From Pseudomonas silvicola (lineage in GTDB: Bacteria > Pseudomonadota > Gammaproteobacteria > Pseudomonadales > Pseudomonadaceae), in NCBI RefSeq assembly GCF_026651855.1, contig NZ_CP093280.1, positions 474,001-538,000 on the forward strand: a DNA stretch of 64,000 nt. The letters are read 5' to 3'. The notes under the pieces were generated by a model. That model was not told the origin of the DNA. It did no database searches and was given only the letters and a program-made list of their open reading frames with translations. Positions within the stretch are counted from its first letter, which is position 1, and each line of letters begins with the position of its first letter. Below are positions 48,053 through 56,426 of this stretch, one piece after another. The translations under genes were made by a program, and so were the position numbers.

Positions 48053-48900
48053 GGCCGCACCTCATGGCGTGGCCGGCCGTAGGCCTGGGTGATGCGGTCG
48101 ATCACCACGGCCAGAATCACAATGGCCAGTCCCGCCTCCAGCCCCAACCCGATGTTGAGGGTCTGGATGCCGACCAGCACATCCTCGCCCAACCCGCGGG
48201 CGCCGATCATCGAGGCGATCACCACCATGGACAAGGCCATCATGGTGGTCTGGTTGACCCCGGCCATGATGCTCGGCAACGCCAGCGGCAACTGCACGCC
48301 GAACAACTGCTGCCAGCGGCTGGCGCCGAACGCGTTCACCGCTTCCATCACCTCGCGGTCTACCTGGCGGATGCCCAGGTCGGTCAGGCGTATCAGAGGC
48401 GGCGCGGCGTAGATCACCGTGGCGAAGATAGCCGGCACCTTGCCCAGGCCAAACAGCATCAGCACCGGAATCAGGTACACGAAGCTGGGCAGGGTCTGCA
48501 TGATGTCCAGCAAGGGCATCAGTACCGCCCGAAGGCGGTTGCTGCGCGCCGCCAGAATGCCCAGGGGAATGCCGATCAGCACGGCGATGAGCGTGGCCAC
48601 CAGCATCAGGGCCAAGGTCTGCAGCAGTTTGTCCCACAGCCCCACCGCCCCCACCAGAAACAGCAGCCCCACGATCAACAGGGCGCTGAGCACCCGGCGC
48701 GTGGCATGCAGGGCGATGCCGCCGACGATGATCAGCAGCAACCACCAGGGCACCAGCCGCAAGCCGTTTTCCAGGCGCACGATCACCCACAGCAAGGATT
48801 CGGACACCTGGCGGAATAGGTCACCATAGCGGGTCACCAGGGCGTCGACGCCTCGGTTGACCCAATCGGCAATGGAAAAGGTAAGGTCATCGGGGAACAT
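48049..48900 (-). CDS. hutW: Histidine/choline-type ABC transporter permease HutW
   Basis: 283-residue integral membrane permease, ProW-like. The N-terminal 50 residues (SIADWVNRGVDALVTRYGDLF) are amphipathic. Six or so TM helices span about 65-265. The EAA-type cytoplasmic loop reads EAVNAFGASRWQQLFGVQLPLALPSIMAG (about 185-215), and GARGLGEDVLVGIQTLNIG is a family hallmark. Situated 16 bp after the NCS1 permease gene and coupled to hutV. Substrate is inferred as histidine or a related compound from the hut context. Confidence 0.86.
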
Positions 48901-48916
48901 GAGCGGCTCTCACACG

Positions 48917-50383
48917 TCAGAAGGTCCCCTGAGGTATAGCCTTCCCGAACTCGCCCGGCGCACTGTTGGCCTCTGCAGGCAAAATCAACTGATCCGGAAT
49001 GGACCGCGTGCAACGCTTGGCGACCACGTAGTAGAGCACCGCCGGTACCACCAGGCCGATGATCCACGAAATATCGGTATCACCCAGGCTGGCCACCAGC
49101 GGGCCGGTGTAGAAGTGGGTGGAAATGAACGGCATCTGGATCAGCACGCCCAGCACGTAGATGCTGATGCCCGGAATGTTCCAGCGCCCGTAGCGGCCAT
49201 TGGGGTCACTGAGCGCGGGAATGTCATAGCGCTCCTTGGTGATGCAGTAGAAGTCCACCAGGTTGATGGCGCTCCACGGTGTGAAGAACGCCAGCAGGAA
49301 CAGGATGAACGCCGAGAAATCCTTGAGGAACGAGTCCTTGCCCAGCAACGCCAGCAAAGTGGCCAGGCCGACCATGGCGAAAATGTAGGCCAGGCGCAGC
49401 GCGCTGGAGATGTGCCGGTTGCCGCGGAAACCGCTGACGATGGTGGCGATGGACATGAAGCTGCCATAGGCATTGAGGGTTGTGATGGTCAGCTTGCCGA
49501 AGGCCACGCTGAAATACAGGAGGGCCGCGACCACGCCAGTGCCGCCCAGGCCAACGATGAAGGACACTTCATGGTGGGCGAACTGCGAGCCGGCCAGGGC
49601 GGCGGCGAACACGCCAAACACCATGGACGCCTGGGCGCCGATCACCGCGCCCAGGCCCACGGCCCAGAACGTGCCCGGTACCGAAGTCTTGCTCGGCAGG
49701 TAACGCGAATAGTCCGCCACATAAGGCCCGAAAGCTATCTGCCAGGACGCCGACAGGGATACCGCCAACAGAAAGCTGCTGAGGGAGAAATGCTTGTTGC
49801 CCAGCAACGCACCGATGTCGTTGCCCGCCAGCAGCCGGTAGAACAGGTAGATGAAAGCCACCACACCCAGGACGCTGGCAAGGCGGCCGATCATGTGGAT
49901 GACCCGGTAGCCGAAGACAGTCAGCACCACGATCAGCGCGGCGAAGATGACGATGCCTTTCCAGTCATCCACCTGCAGCAACTGGGCGATGGCCTGGCCG
50001 GCCAGCAACGAGCCGCTGGCGGAAAAGCCGATGTACATCAGGCACACCAGCACCAGGGGGATCACCGCGCCATACACGCCGAACTGCACCCGGCTGGAAA
50101 TCATCTGCGGCAGGCCCAGGCGCGGACCTTGTGCCGCGTGCAGGGCCATGACCCCACCGCCCAGCAACTGGCCGATGAACAACCCCACCAGCGACCAGAA
50201 CACATCGCCGCCCAGCACCACGGCCAAGGCGCCAGTAACGATGGCGGTGATTTGCAGGTTGGCGCCCAGCCACAGGGTGAACTGGCTGAATAACCTACCG
50301 TGGCGCTCGGACTCTGGAATGTAGTCGATCGAGCGTTTTTCGATCAATGGCGTGCTTGCAGCACGGTCAACTGAACCAGCCAT
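48917..50383 (-). CDS. NCS1-family permease (cytosine/allantoin type), candidate urocanate transporter
   Basis: 488-residue secondary transporter with about 12 TM helices. The N-terminus has YIPESERHGRLFSQFTLWLGANLQITAIVTG (about 22-52), the family signature for cation/nucleobase symporters, and the FGVYGAVIPLVLVCLMYIGF segment lies near 110. Placement within a histidine operon, rather than near purine genes, suggests a hut substrate. A urocanate transporter role has been described for NCS1-like Hut permeases, which I recall but cannot verify here. Start ATG has GAGGAT 9 nt upstream. It could equally be a cytosine permease riding in the operon. Confidence 0.82.
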   Translation of the reverse strand: MAGSVDRAASTPLIEKRSIDYIPESERHGRLFSQFTLWLGANLQITAIVTGALAVVLGGDVFWSLVGLFIGQLLGGGVMALHAAQGPRLGLPQMISSRVQFGVYGAVIPLVLVCLMYIGFSASGSLLAGQAIAQLLQVDDWKGIVIFAALIVVLTVFGYRVIHMIGRLASVLGVVAFIYLFYRLLAGNDIGALLGNKHFSLSSFLLAVSLSASWQIAFGPYVADYSRYLPSKTSVPGTFWAVGLGAVIGAQASMVFGVFAAALAGSQFAHHEVSFIVGLGGTGVVAALLYFSVAFGKLTITTLNAYGSFMSIATIVSGFRGNRHISSALRLAYIFAMVGLATLLALLGKDSFLKDFSAFILFLLAFFTPWSAINLVDFYCITKERYDIPALSDPNGRYGRWNIPGISIYVLGVLIQMPFISTHFYTGPLVASLGDTDISWIIGLVVPAVLYYVVAKRCTRSIPDQLILPAEANSAPGEFGKAIPQGTF

Positions 50384-50409
50384 ACAACGATCCTCGGGTT
50401 AGGTGGCGT

Positions 50410-51201
50410 TTACTCGGCGTTACGCTGCTGATGGCTGGACACGAACTGGCGGAAACGCTCGGTCGGCAAGCCTTCGAACAAGTCAGCGGGGCTGCCCTGG
50501 CAGTCGATCTGGCCGCCCTGCATGAACACCACGCGGTTGGAAACATGGCGGGCGAAGCCCATTTCATGGGTGACCACCAGCATGGTGCGGCCTTCCTCGG
50601 CCAGCGAGCGCATCACCCGCAGAACTTCACCGACCAGCTCAGGGTCCAGGGCCGACGTGGGCTCGTCGAACAGCATCACCTGAGGGTTCATGGCCAGCGC
50701 GCGGGCAATGGCCACGCGCTGCTGCTGGCCACCGGACAGGTGCGCCGGGAAGTAGTCACGGCGCTCGTACAGGCCGACCTTGTGCAGCAGCGCCTCGGCC
50801 TCCTCCACGCATTCGGCGCGCGAACGCTTGAGCACGCGCATGGGGCCTTCGATCACGTTTTGCAGCACGGTCATGTGCGACCACAGGTTGAAGCTCTGGA
50901 ACACCATGCCCAATTTGCTGCGCATGGCTTCAACCTGGCGACGGTTGCCGGGCAGCAGGCGGCCGTCACGGTGGCGCTTCATCTCGATGGCTTCGCCGTC
51001 CAGGACGATGCTGCCCTCGTCCGGGGTTTCCAGCAGGTTGATGCAGCGCAGAAAGGTGCTTTTGCCCGAACCGCTGGCGCCGAGAATGGAGATCACGTCG
51101 CCCTTGTGGGCATCCAGGGAAATGCCCTTGAGCACCTGAGTCGCACCGAAGGCCTTGTGAATATTGGCGACCGACAGGGCGGTCTGGAATTGAGTACTCA
51201 T
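50410..51201 (-). CDS. Basic/polar amino acid ABC transporter ATP-binding protein (HisP type)
   Basis: 263-residue PAAT ATPase. Walker A is GASGSGKST (about 41-49). The ABC signature [21 protein letters not shown] (about 160), Walker [14 protein letters not shown] and [11 protein letters not shown] are all present. The inserted loop [23 protein letters not shown] (about 75-95) is characteristic of the HisP/AotP (histidine, arginine, ornithine) subgroup. Last gene of the four-gene transporter cassette that opens the long hut operon. Histidine is therefore a reasonable substrate guess. Confidence 0.9.
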   Translation of the reverse strand: MSTQFQTALSVANIHKAFGATQVLKGISLDAHKGDVISILGASGSGKSTFLRCINLLETPDEGSIVLDGEAIEMKRHRDGRLLPGNRRQVEAMRSKLGMVFQSFNLWSHMTVLQNVIEGPMRVLKRSRAECVEEAEALLHKVGLYERRDYFPAHLSGGQQQRVAIARALAMNPQVMLFDEPTSALDPELVGEVLRVMRSLAEEGRTMLVVTHEMGFARHVSNRVVFMQGGQIDCQGSPADLFEGLPTERFRQFVSSHQQRNAE

Positions 51202-51218
51202 GGCAAGCTCCGCTGCAA

Positions 51219-51956
51219 TCAGGAATGGGGGGTGGCTTCAGGCACCGGTTTGGTCGGCACGCCCTGGGGCCGCTCGCGCAGGTGCGGGGACAGGCGGTGT
51301 TCGATCCAGGCCACGGCGCGCACCACCAGGAAATTCAGCACCAGGTAGATCAGCGCCGCGCAGATGAACACCTCCATGGTGCGGTAGGTGCGCTGGATGA
51401 TCTGCTGGGCCACCCCGGTCACGTCCCACACGGTGACCAGGCTGGCCAGGGCGGTGGACTTGACCAGCAGGATGGCCTCGGTGGAATAGGCCGGCAGCGC
51501 CTGGCGCAAGGTGACCGGGGCAATGACACGCCATAGCAGTGTCCAGGGGTTCATGCCCACCGCCTGGCCGGCCTCGATCTGGCCGTGGGGCACGCTCTGC
51601 AGGCCGCCGCGGATGATTTCGGCGGTATAGCCGGCGGTGCACATCGCCAGCGAGACCACGGCGCAGCCGTAGGGTGACTTCAGCACCACCCACAGAAAAC
51701 TGTCGCGAATGGCCGGGAACTGACCCAGGCCGTAATAGATCAGGAACATCTGGATCAGCAACGGCGTGCCGCGAAACAGCATGATGTAGAAACGCGCTGG
51801 CATGCTCAGGAACCACCAGCGGCTGACGCGCATGGCCACCACGCCCAGGGACAGCAGCAAGCCGAGCACCAGCGAGGAGAAGAACAGCGTCAACGTAGTG
51901 GGCAAGGCGCCCAGCAACTTGAGCATGGTGTCGGCGAGAAAGGCAAAATCGATCAT
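51219..51956 (-). CDS. Amino acid ABC transporter permease (HisM type)
   Basis: 245-residue inner-membrane permease with about five TM helices. The PAAT signature is [21 protein letters not shown] (about 57-77), and the EAA loop is [31 protein letters not shown] (about 125-155). The extended C-terminal cytoplasmic tail ([13 protein letters not shown]) is Pro/Arg-rich. Pairs with the HisQ-type permease encoded 14 bp upstream; the ATPase gene follows 17 bp downstream. Confidence 0.88.
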   Translation of the reverse strand: MIDFAFLADTMLKLLGALPTTLTLFFSSLVLGLLLSLGVVAMRVSRWWFLSMPARFYIMLFRGTPLLIQMFLIYYGLGQFPAIRDSFLWVVLKSPYGCAVVSLAMCTAGYTAEIIRGGLQSVPHGQIEAGQAVGMNPWTLLWRVIAPVTLRQALPAYSTEAILLVKSTALASLVTVWDVTGVAQQIIQRTYRTMEVFICAALIYLVLNFLVVRAVAWIEHRLSPHLRERPQGVPTKPVPEATPHS

Positions 51957-51970
51957 CTGGTTTCCCCTTC

Positions 51971-52693
51971 TCAGGACTGCGCCGGGTTACGGCGCTGGGT
52001 ACGCTGCACCCGCGACTCGGCAAGGTTGAACAGGCGGCCCGAAAGCCCGGTGAGAATCAGGTAGCACACCCCGCCAACGATGTAGAACGTGAAGTACTGG
52101 CGGGTGGAGCCGGCCGCCACCTGGCTGGCGCGCATCAGTTCCACCAGGCCGATCACCGAGATCAGCGCCGAGTCTTTCAGGCTCATTTGCCAGACGTTGC
52201 CCAGGCCCGGCAGCGCGTAGCGCCAGATCTGCGGAATCAGCACCCGGCGAATGCGCATGCCACGGCTCATGCCGATGGCCAGCGCCGCTTCCAGCTCGCC
52301 CTTGGCCACGGCGATGAAGGCGCCGCGGTAGACCTCGGCCTGGTAAGAGGCGGAAATCAGCCCCACGGCGATGGCGCCCACCAGGAACGGCGGCACGTCT
52401 ACATAGCCCTGGCCACCGAACCAGTGGTTGATCGCCGACACCACGCTGGCGCCGCCGAAATAAAACAGGTAGATCACCAGCAGTTCAGGAATCCCTCTGA
52501 ACAGGATCGAGTAGGCATCGCCCAGGTATCGCACGCCACGCCGGCGCGAGAGCTTCGCCGTGGCCACCAGGCTGCCCACCAGGGCGCCGATCAGCAACGC
52601 CGCCAAGGTCAGCAGCAGGGTCATGGCCGCTGCCTTGAGCAGCGCCATGCCCCAACCGGTGTCACCGAAGCTGAGCATCTGCAAGAGATTCAT
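51971..52693 (-). CDS. Amino acid ABC transporter permease (HisQ type)
   Basis: 240-residue permease with about five TM helices. The family signature reads SILFRGIPELLVIYLFYFGGAS (about 64-85), and the EAA loop KGELEAALAIGMSRGMRIRRVLIPQIWRYALP spans about 130-160. Heterodimer partner of the HisM-type subunit. Starts 64 bp after the binding-protein gene; the cassette order SBP-HisQ-HisM-HisP is standard. Confidence 0.88.
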   Translation of the reverse strand: MNLLQMLSFGDTGWGMALLKAAAMTLLLTLAALLIGALVGSLVATAKLSRRRGVRYLGDAYSILFRGIPELLVIYLFYFGGASVVSAINHWFGGQGYVDVPPFLVGAIAVGLISASYQAEVYRGAFIAVAKGELEAALAIGMSRGMRIRRVLIPQIWRYALPGLGNVWQMSLKDSALISVIGLVELMRASQVAAGSTRQYFTFYIVGGVCYLILTGLSGRLFNLAESRVQRTQRRNPAQS

Positions 52694-52757
52694 GAGGTTT
52701 TTCCTGCCACTTCAATCGTTGAACATCCGGCGCCCGCGGGCGCCGGCCCTGCCACGC

Positions 52758-53615
52758 TTATGACTTCGGCGTAAGGTCGAGCTTGAACCACTTCTCGCTG
52801 AGCTTTTTGACCGTGCCATCGGCCAGCGCCTCTTTCAGCGCGGCGTCGAACCTGGCCTTCAGGTCGGCGTCTGCCTGGCGGAAGCCCAGGCCTTCGCCAT
52901 CCCCCCAGATCGGGCCGCCGATCTGCGGGCCGGTGTAGGCCAGGTTCTTGTTTTCGTCCTTGGCCTTGAGCGAGTCGAGGAAGGTCACGTCGTCGAACGC
53001 CACATCGATGCGCCCGGCCTGCAGGTCGAGAATGGTGTCCGCCGAAGCGTTGTATTCACGAATGGTGGCGACGTCCTTGAAGTGGTCGTCGATGAACGGG
53101 GTGTAGATGGTGCCCGAGGCAATACCGATGGTCTTACCCTTCAGTGCTTTGCGCAGGCCTTCGATGGCCTCGCTGATCTGTTTTTCGTCAGTGCCCAGGG
53201 TGATCTCGTGGGCTGGGCCTGGTTCGCCAGGCAGCAACTTGGCATCCAGGGCCACGAAGCTGGCCGGGGTACGCGCATAAGGAATGGAGAAGGCCATGAC
53301 CTTTTTGCGGTCTTCGGTGATGACCACCGCATCCATCAGCACATCGAACTTGCCGGCGTTGAGGCTGGCGATCATGCCGTCCCAGTTCTGCACCGAAATA
53401 TTGCACTTGAGCTGCATGCGCTGGCACAGAATCTCCATCAGCTCGGGCTCGAACCCGCTGATCTTGCCGCCCGGCAGGGTGACGTTCCACGGCTCATAAG
53501 AGCCTTCGGTAGCAATGTTGACCGAGGTCCAGTCCTTGGCCTGGGCCAGCGGCATGCCGGCCAGCAGCACAGCGCTCAATGCCAATGAACCCAACAACCC
53601 GAATTTCTGCGCCAT
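52758..53615 (-). CDS. Amino acid ABC transporter periplasmic binding protein (HisJ/ArgT type)
   Basis: 285-residue PBPb-fold binding protein. A signal peptide (LLGSLALSAVLLAGMPLAQA) is cleaved near residue 26. NIATEGSYEPWNVTLPGGKISGFEPELM (about 32-60) and the LMDAVVITEDRKKVMAFSIPYARTPASFV segment (about 92-120) match basic amino acid binders. DVAFDDVTFLDSL and IWGDGEGLGFR complete the pocket lobes. It is the first gene of the long hut operon, directly behind a sigma54-type promoter and a HutC-type operator, which supports a histidine or urocanate-related role. Confidence 0.88.
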   Translation of the reverse strand: MAQKFGLLGSLALSAVLLAGMPLAQAKDWTSVNIATEGSYEPWNVTLPGGKISGFEPELMEILCQRMQLKCNISVQNWDGMIASLNAGKFDVLMDAVVITEDRKKVMAFSIPYARTPASFVALDAKLLPGEPGPAHEITLGTDEKQISEAIEGLRKALKGKTIGIASGTIYTPFIDDHFKDVATIREYNASADTILDLQAGRIDVAFDDVTFLDSLKAKDENKNLAYTGPQIGGPIWGDGEGLGFRQADADLKARFDAALKEALADGTVKKLSEKWFKLDLTPKS

Positions 53616-53682
53616 CGTTAACCTTCCTGCAAAGTCGAATGAGAGAAAGTGTTACAAGCTCGCTGACCGCTGCTCACCTATG

Positions 53683-53696
53683 CTTGTACATACAAC
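53683..53696. promoter_or_regulatory. HutC-type operator upstream of the amino acid transporter/hut operon
   Basis: CTTGTACATACAAC differs by one base from the perfect palindromic operator upstream of hutU, CTTGTA-CA-TACAAG. A further TACAAG half-site follows at 53697-53702. It lies directly downstream of the -24/-12 element at 53701-53716, covering the predicted start site, so HutC binding would block transcription. Confidence 0.75.
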
Positions 53697-53700
53697 TACA

Positions 53701-53716
53701 AGCAATTTGGAAGCCA
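53701..53716 (-). promoter_or_regulatory. Sigma54 -24/-12 promoter of the long hut operon
   Basis: On the minus strand TGGCTT-N5-TTGCT has GG and GC 10 bp apart, as RpoN promoters require. It lies 86-101 bp upstream of the binding-protein start and abuts the terminator hairpin of hutU. RpoN/CbrB dependence of hut genes is known in other pseudomonads. Confidence 0.65.
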
Positions 53717-53753
53717 ACGTCAGGCTGCCGCTCTGGGCAGCCTGATGGACGTT
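53716..53753 (-). terminator. Hairpin downstream of hutU
   Basis: TCAGGCTGCC and GGCAGCCTGA form a 10-bp stem with a 6-nt loop; AACG and CGTT flanks can extend it across a 3-nt bulge. It starts 3 bp after the hutU stop. The following minus-strand bases carry only a weak T tract, so termination may be partial and allow read-through into the transporter genes. Confidence 0.65.
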
Positions 53754-53756
53754 AGA

Positions 53757-55436
53757 TCAGCCGTTGATCATCGGCAGGTTCAGGCCTTGTTCTTTGGCGC
53801 AGTCGATGGCGATCGGGTAGCCGGCGTCGGCGTGGCGCATGACACCGGTGGCCGGGTCGTTGTGCAGCACACGAGCGATGCGCTCGGCGGCTTCGTCGGT
53901 ACCGTCGCAGACGATGACCATGCCCGAATGCTGGCTGAAGCCCATGCCCACGCCACCGCCGTGGTGCAGCGACACCCAGGTGGCGCCGCTGGCGGTGTTC
54001 AGCAGGGCGTTGAGCAGCGGCCAGTCGGACACAGCATCGCTGCCATCCTGCATGGCTTCAGTTTCACGGTTGGGGCTGGCTACCGAGCCGGAGTCCAGGT
54101 GGTCACGGCCAATCACCACCGGGGCCGACAGCTCGCCGCGGCGCACCATTTCGTTGAACGCCAGGCCCAGCTTGGCGCGCTGGCCCAGGCCTACCCAGCA
54201 GATACGTGCGGGCAGGCCCTGGAAACTGATGCGTTCACGGGCCATGTCCAGCCAGTTGTGCAGGTGATCGTCGTCGGGGATCAGCTCCTTGACCTTGGCG
54301 TCGGTCTTGTAGACGTCCTCGGCGTCACCTGACAGCGCCGCCCAGCGGAACGGGCCGATGCCGCGGCAGAACAGCGGGCGGATATAGGCAGGCACGAAGC
54401 CAGGGAAATCGAAAGCGTTGGCCACGCCCTCCTCCTTGGCCATCTGGCGGATGTTGTTGCCGTAGTCGAACGTCGGAATGCCCTGCTTCTGGAAATCGAG
54501 CATGGCCTGTACGTGCACGGCCATGGACTGCTTGGCGGCTTTGACCACCGCGGCCGGCTCGGTCTGGGCGCGGTCGCGGTACTGCTCCCAGCTCCAGCCA
54601 GCGGGCAGGTAGCCGTTGAGCGGGTCGTGGGCGCTGGTCTGGTCGGTGACCATGTCGGGGCGCACGCCACGCTTGACCAGCTCCGGCAGAATTTCGGCGG
54701 CGTTGCCCAGCAGCGCGATGGAAATCGCCTTGCCCTCGGCGGTATACCGGGCGATGCGGGCCAGGGCGTCGTCCAGGTCAGTGGCTTGCTCGTCGACATA
54801 GCGGCTGGCCAGGCGGAAATCGATGCGGCTTTGCTGGCACTCGATGCTCAGCGAGCACGCCCCGGCCAGGGTCGCGGCCAACGGTTGCGCACCGCCCATG
54901 CCGCCCAGGCCGGCGGTCAGTACCCACTTGCCCTTCAGGCTACCGTCGTAGTGCTGGCGGCCGGCCTCTACGAACGTTTCGTAGGTGCCCTGGACGATGC
55001 CCTGGCTACCGATATAGATCCAGCTACCAGCGGTCATCTGGCCGTACATCGCCAGGCCCTTGGCGTCCAGTTCGTTGAAGTGCTCCCAGTTTGCCCAGTG
55101 CGGCACCAAGTTGGAGTTGGCGATCAACACGCGAGGGGCGTTGCTGTGGGTCTTGAACACGCCTACCGGCTTGCCCGACTGCACCAGCAGGGTTTCATCC
55201 TCATTGAGGTTCGTGAGGCTCTCGACGATCTTGTCATAGCACTCCCAATTGCGCGCGGCGCGGCCAATACCACCGTACACCACCAACTCCTTGGGGTTCT
55301 CGGCCACCTGCGGGTCGAGGTTGTTCATCAGCATGCGCAGCGGCGCTTCGGTCAGCCAGCTCTTGGCAGTCAGCTTGTTACCGCGGGCGGCGCGGATTTC
55401 GACATCACGGTATTTGGTTTGAGCTTTGTCGGTCAC
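53757..55436 (-). CDS. hutU: Urocanate hydratase HutU
   Basis: 559-residue NAD-dependent enzyme converting urocanate to imidazolone-5-propionate, second step of histidine degradation. It starts at GTG 55436 ([19 protein letters not shown]), with AGAGGAG 8 nt upstream. The N-terminal domain includes [23 protein letters not shown]; the NAD-binding glycine loop is [20 protein letters not shown] (about 170-190). The active-site region [16 protein letters not shown] carries the conserved Cys near 410. Full length. Preceded by the sigma54/HutC promoter module. Confidence 0.97.
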   Translation of the reverse strand: MTDKAQTKYRDVEIRAARGNKLTAKSWLTEAPLRMLMNNLDPQVAENPKELVVYGGIGRAARNWECYDKIVESLTNLNEDETLLVQSGKPVGVFKTHSNAPRVLIANSNLVPHWANWEHFNELDAKGLAMYGQMTAGSWIYIGSQGIVQGTYETFVEAGRQHYDGSLKGKWVLTAGLGGMGGAQPLAATLAGACSLSIECQQSRIDFRLASRYVDEQATDLDDALARIARYTAEGKAISIALLGNAAEILPELVKRGVRPDMVTDQTSAHDPLNGYLPAGWSWEQYRDRAQTEPAAVVKAAKQSMAVHVQAMLDFQKQGIPTFDYGNNIRQMAKEEGVANAFDFPGFVPAYIRPLFCRGIGPFRWAALSGDAEDVYKTDAKVKELIPDDDHLHNWLDMARERISFQGLPARICWVGLGQRAKLGLAFNEMVRRGELSAPVVIGRDHLDSGSVASPNRETEAMQDGSDAVSDWPLLNALLNTASGATWVSLHHGGGVGMGFSQHSGMVIVCDGTDEAAERIARVLHNDPATGVMRHADAGYPIAIDCAKEQGLNLPMING

Positions 55437-55483
55437 GAATAGGACTCCTCTGCGGTAACTGCACTGTTCTGTGCACGTCTTTA

Positions 55484-55497
55484 CTTGTACATACAAG
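55484..55497. promoter_or_regulatory. HutC operator at the hutU promoter
   Basis: CTTGTA-CA-TACAAG, a perfect 6-bp inverted repeat, matches the known HutC/GntR-type Phut site of Pseudomonas. It lies 6 nt downstream of the -12 element of the sigma54 promoter, covering the expected transcription start and 48 bp before the hutU GTG. Confidence 0.8.
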
Positions 55498-55501
55498 CAT
55501 A

Positions 55502-55517
55502 TGCAATTGAGTTGCCA
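55502..55517 (-). promoter_or_regulatory. Sigma54 -24/-12 promoter of hutU
   Basis: TGGCAA-N5-TTGCA on the minus strand matches the RpoN consensus at all but one position, with GG and GC 10 bp apart. It is the best -24/-12 match found in the window and is paired with the HutC operator immediately downstream. Confidence 0.75.
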
Positions 55518-55751
55518 ACTTTTATGGTCGTGGGATTGGGCGGGTACTGGTTGAGGGTAGAAGGCAGGGAACGAGCGGGGTGTAAGGGAAAAGAATTTTT
55601 GCGCGGGCGGCTGATCGGCGGAGTTTGCGTTCGACTCGACAGGGCTTTTTGCGCCGCCTTGGGGCAATCGGTAACAACTTGGTGCGCTTTATCAACGCGG
55701 CCGCGCAGCCAGCTGTTACACCTGACCCTGGCCCCGCAACGCCGCGCATCC

Positions 55752-55778
55752 CCTGTGGGACCGGGCGAAGCTCGGGAA
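55752..55778 (+). repeat. Single REP-like unit
   Basis: CCTGTGGGACCGGGCGAAG followed by CTCGGGAA, identical to the unit at 33729-33755. It stands alone between the hutU promoter and the C4-like RNA. Confidence 0.65.
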
Positions 55779-55979
55779 GGCCGTGCCGCGTTGAGTGAGT
55801 CAAACAGCATCTTACGATTCGGAAGTGAGACCCGCTCCGACAGACTGGTCATGACCATCCATAGCAGGTGCAGAACACCTCAAGCTCATGCGTTTCTGCC
55901 TCCAGCACAACAGCCATTGGGGGTTGTCCGAGATAGGGTGAGCGGGTAAGGTTCAACCCGACGTTGTCTATCGGCGTCA

Positions 55980-56158
55980 CAGGATTGGCGTCCTGGTACT
56001 CACAGGCGGATTGAAATCCATCGTTTCGGCGGTAGATCCATCCGCAGCATGGCTGTGCCCTTTATGGGCAGGATCGTGCGTGGGTGCCTTTGGGCACGCC
56101 GGCTCTGTGACCGGTACGCCAACCCGCGCGGTCCTGCTCACCTGATTGGCGTCAGGTG
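55980..56158 (+). ncRNA. C4-antisense-RNA-like structured RNA (phage immunity RNA type)
   Basis: A run of compact hairpins resembles the C4 RNA family of P1/P4-like phages. Hairpins are AGGA-TTGGCG-TCCT (55981-55994), GGAT-TGAA-ATCC (56008-56019), GCCC-TTTAT-GGGC (56057-56069), GTGCC-TTTG-GGCAC (56084-56097) and CACCTGA-TTGGCG-TCAGGTG (56139-56158). The first and last share the same loop TTGGCG, and the single-stranded CGCCAA at 56117-56122 is exactly complementary to both. That is the antisense-to-leader logic of C4, where one part of the transcript pairs with the leader of a downstream gene. A 58-codon gene begins 32 bp later. The minus strand encodes RAGVPKGTHAR, reminiscent of the phage Ash motif. 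Recognition is from memory; a covariance-model search would decide. Confidence 0.5.
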
Positions 56159-56190
56159 GCAGGTAAGAGACCTATCACAGAGAATCATGC

Positions 56191-56367
56191 ATGAATAATC
56201 CGACGTTCCATCAAGCCCTCCAAGAGAGGGGCTATATCCGTCTCAATGCAGAAGAACAGAAGCTGATAGAAAACCTACGCTGGACGCGCCACTCGGGTCG
56301 AGCCGAGGTTTACAGTGTTGCGCAAAAGCAGCGAAAGAAACGCCCTTGGGTTGTAGATAATTCTTGA
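56191..56367 (+). CDS. Small 58-residue protein downstream of the C4-like RNA
   Basis: MNNPTFHQALQERGYIRLNA opens a 58-residue, strongly basic product ending with RKKRPWVVDNS. I do not recognise a named family. It contains a likely amphipathic helix (NAEEQKLIENLRWTRH) and a KxxRKKR cluster suggestive of nucleic-acid contact. The upstream bases AGGTAAGAG may serve as ribosome-binding site but are 20 nt away; AGAG is 8 nt away. In C4-type phage loci the RNA silences such a small reading frame and the gene behind it. A hairpin terminator follows 13 bp later, so it seems to be the only gene of its transcript. Confidence 0.6.
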   Translation: MNNPTFHQALQERGYIRLNAEEQKLIENLRWTRHSGRAEVYSVAQKQRKKRPWVVDNS

Positions 56368-56380
56368 GCGCTTGAAAAAC

Positions 56381-56404
56381 AACCTGAGGCGCTGACCTCA
56401 GGTT
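56381..56404. terminator. Terminator between the 58-residue gene and the nuclease gene
   Basis: A 9-bp perfect stem (AACCTGAGG / CCTCAGGTT) with loop CGCTGA lies between two converging genes. On the minus strand it is followed by GTTTTT, so it should terminate the nuclease gene well. On the plus strand there is no U tract. Confidence 0.78.
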
Positions 56405-56426
56405 CCCTGCCGGGTTTTAAGGCCTA

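Larger units (their letters stand above)
55437..55980. other. hutU upstream region: promoter module, REP unit, no gene
   Basis: Contains the HutC operator (55484-55497), the -24/-12 element (55502-55517) and a REP unit (55752-55778). An open frame of about 150 codons runs through it on the plus strand, but it translates across the REP sequence, lacks a family match I recognise and starts inside the operator. I regard the rest as non-coding. Confidence 0.5.

Noticed and set aside
55620-55720. Possible tRNA-like fragment near GTTCGACTC
   Set aside because: A T-loop-like stretch is visible, but no acceptor, D or anticodon arms can be folded around it.
55485-55949. 154-codon plus-strand open frame upstream of the C4-like RNA
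   Set aside because: Starts within the HutC operator, reads through a REP unit (giving GPGEAREG) and has no recognisable domain.
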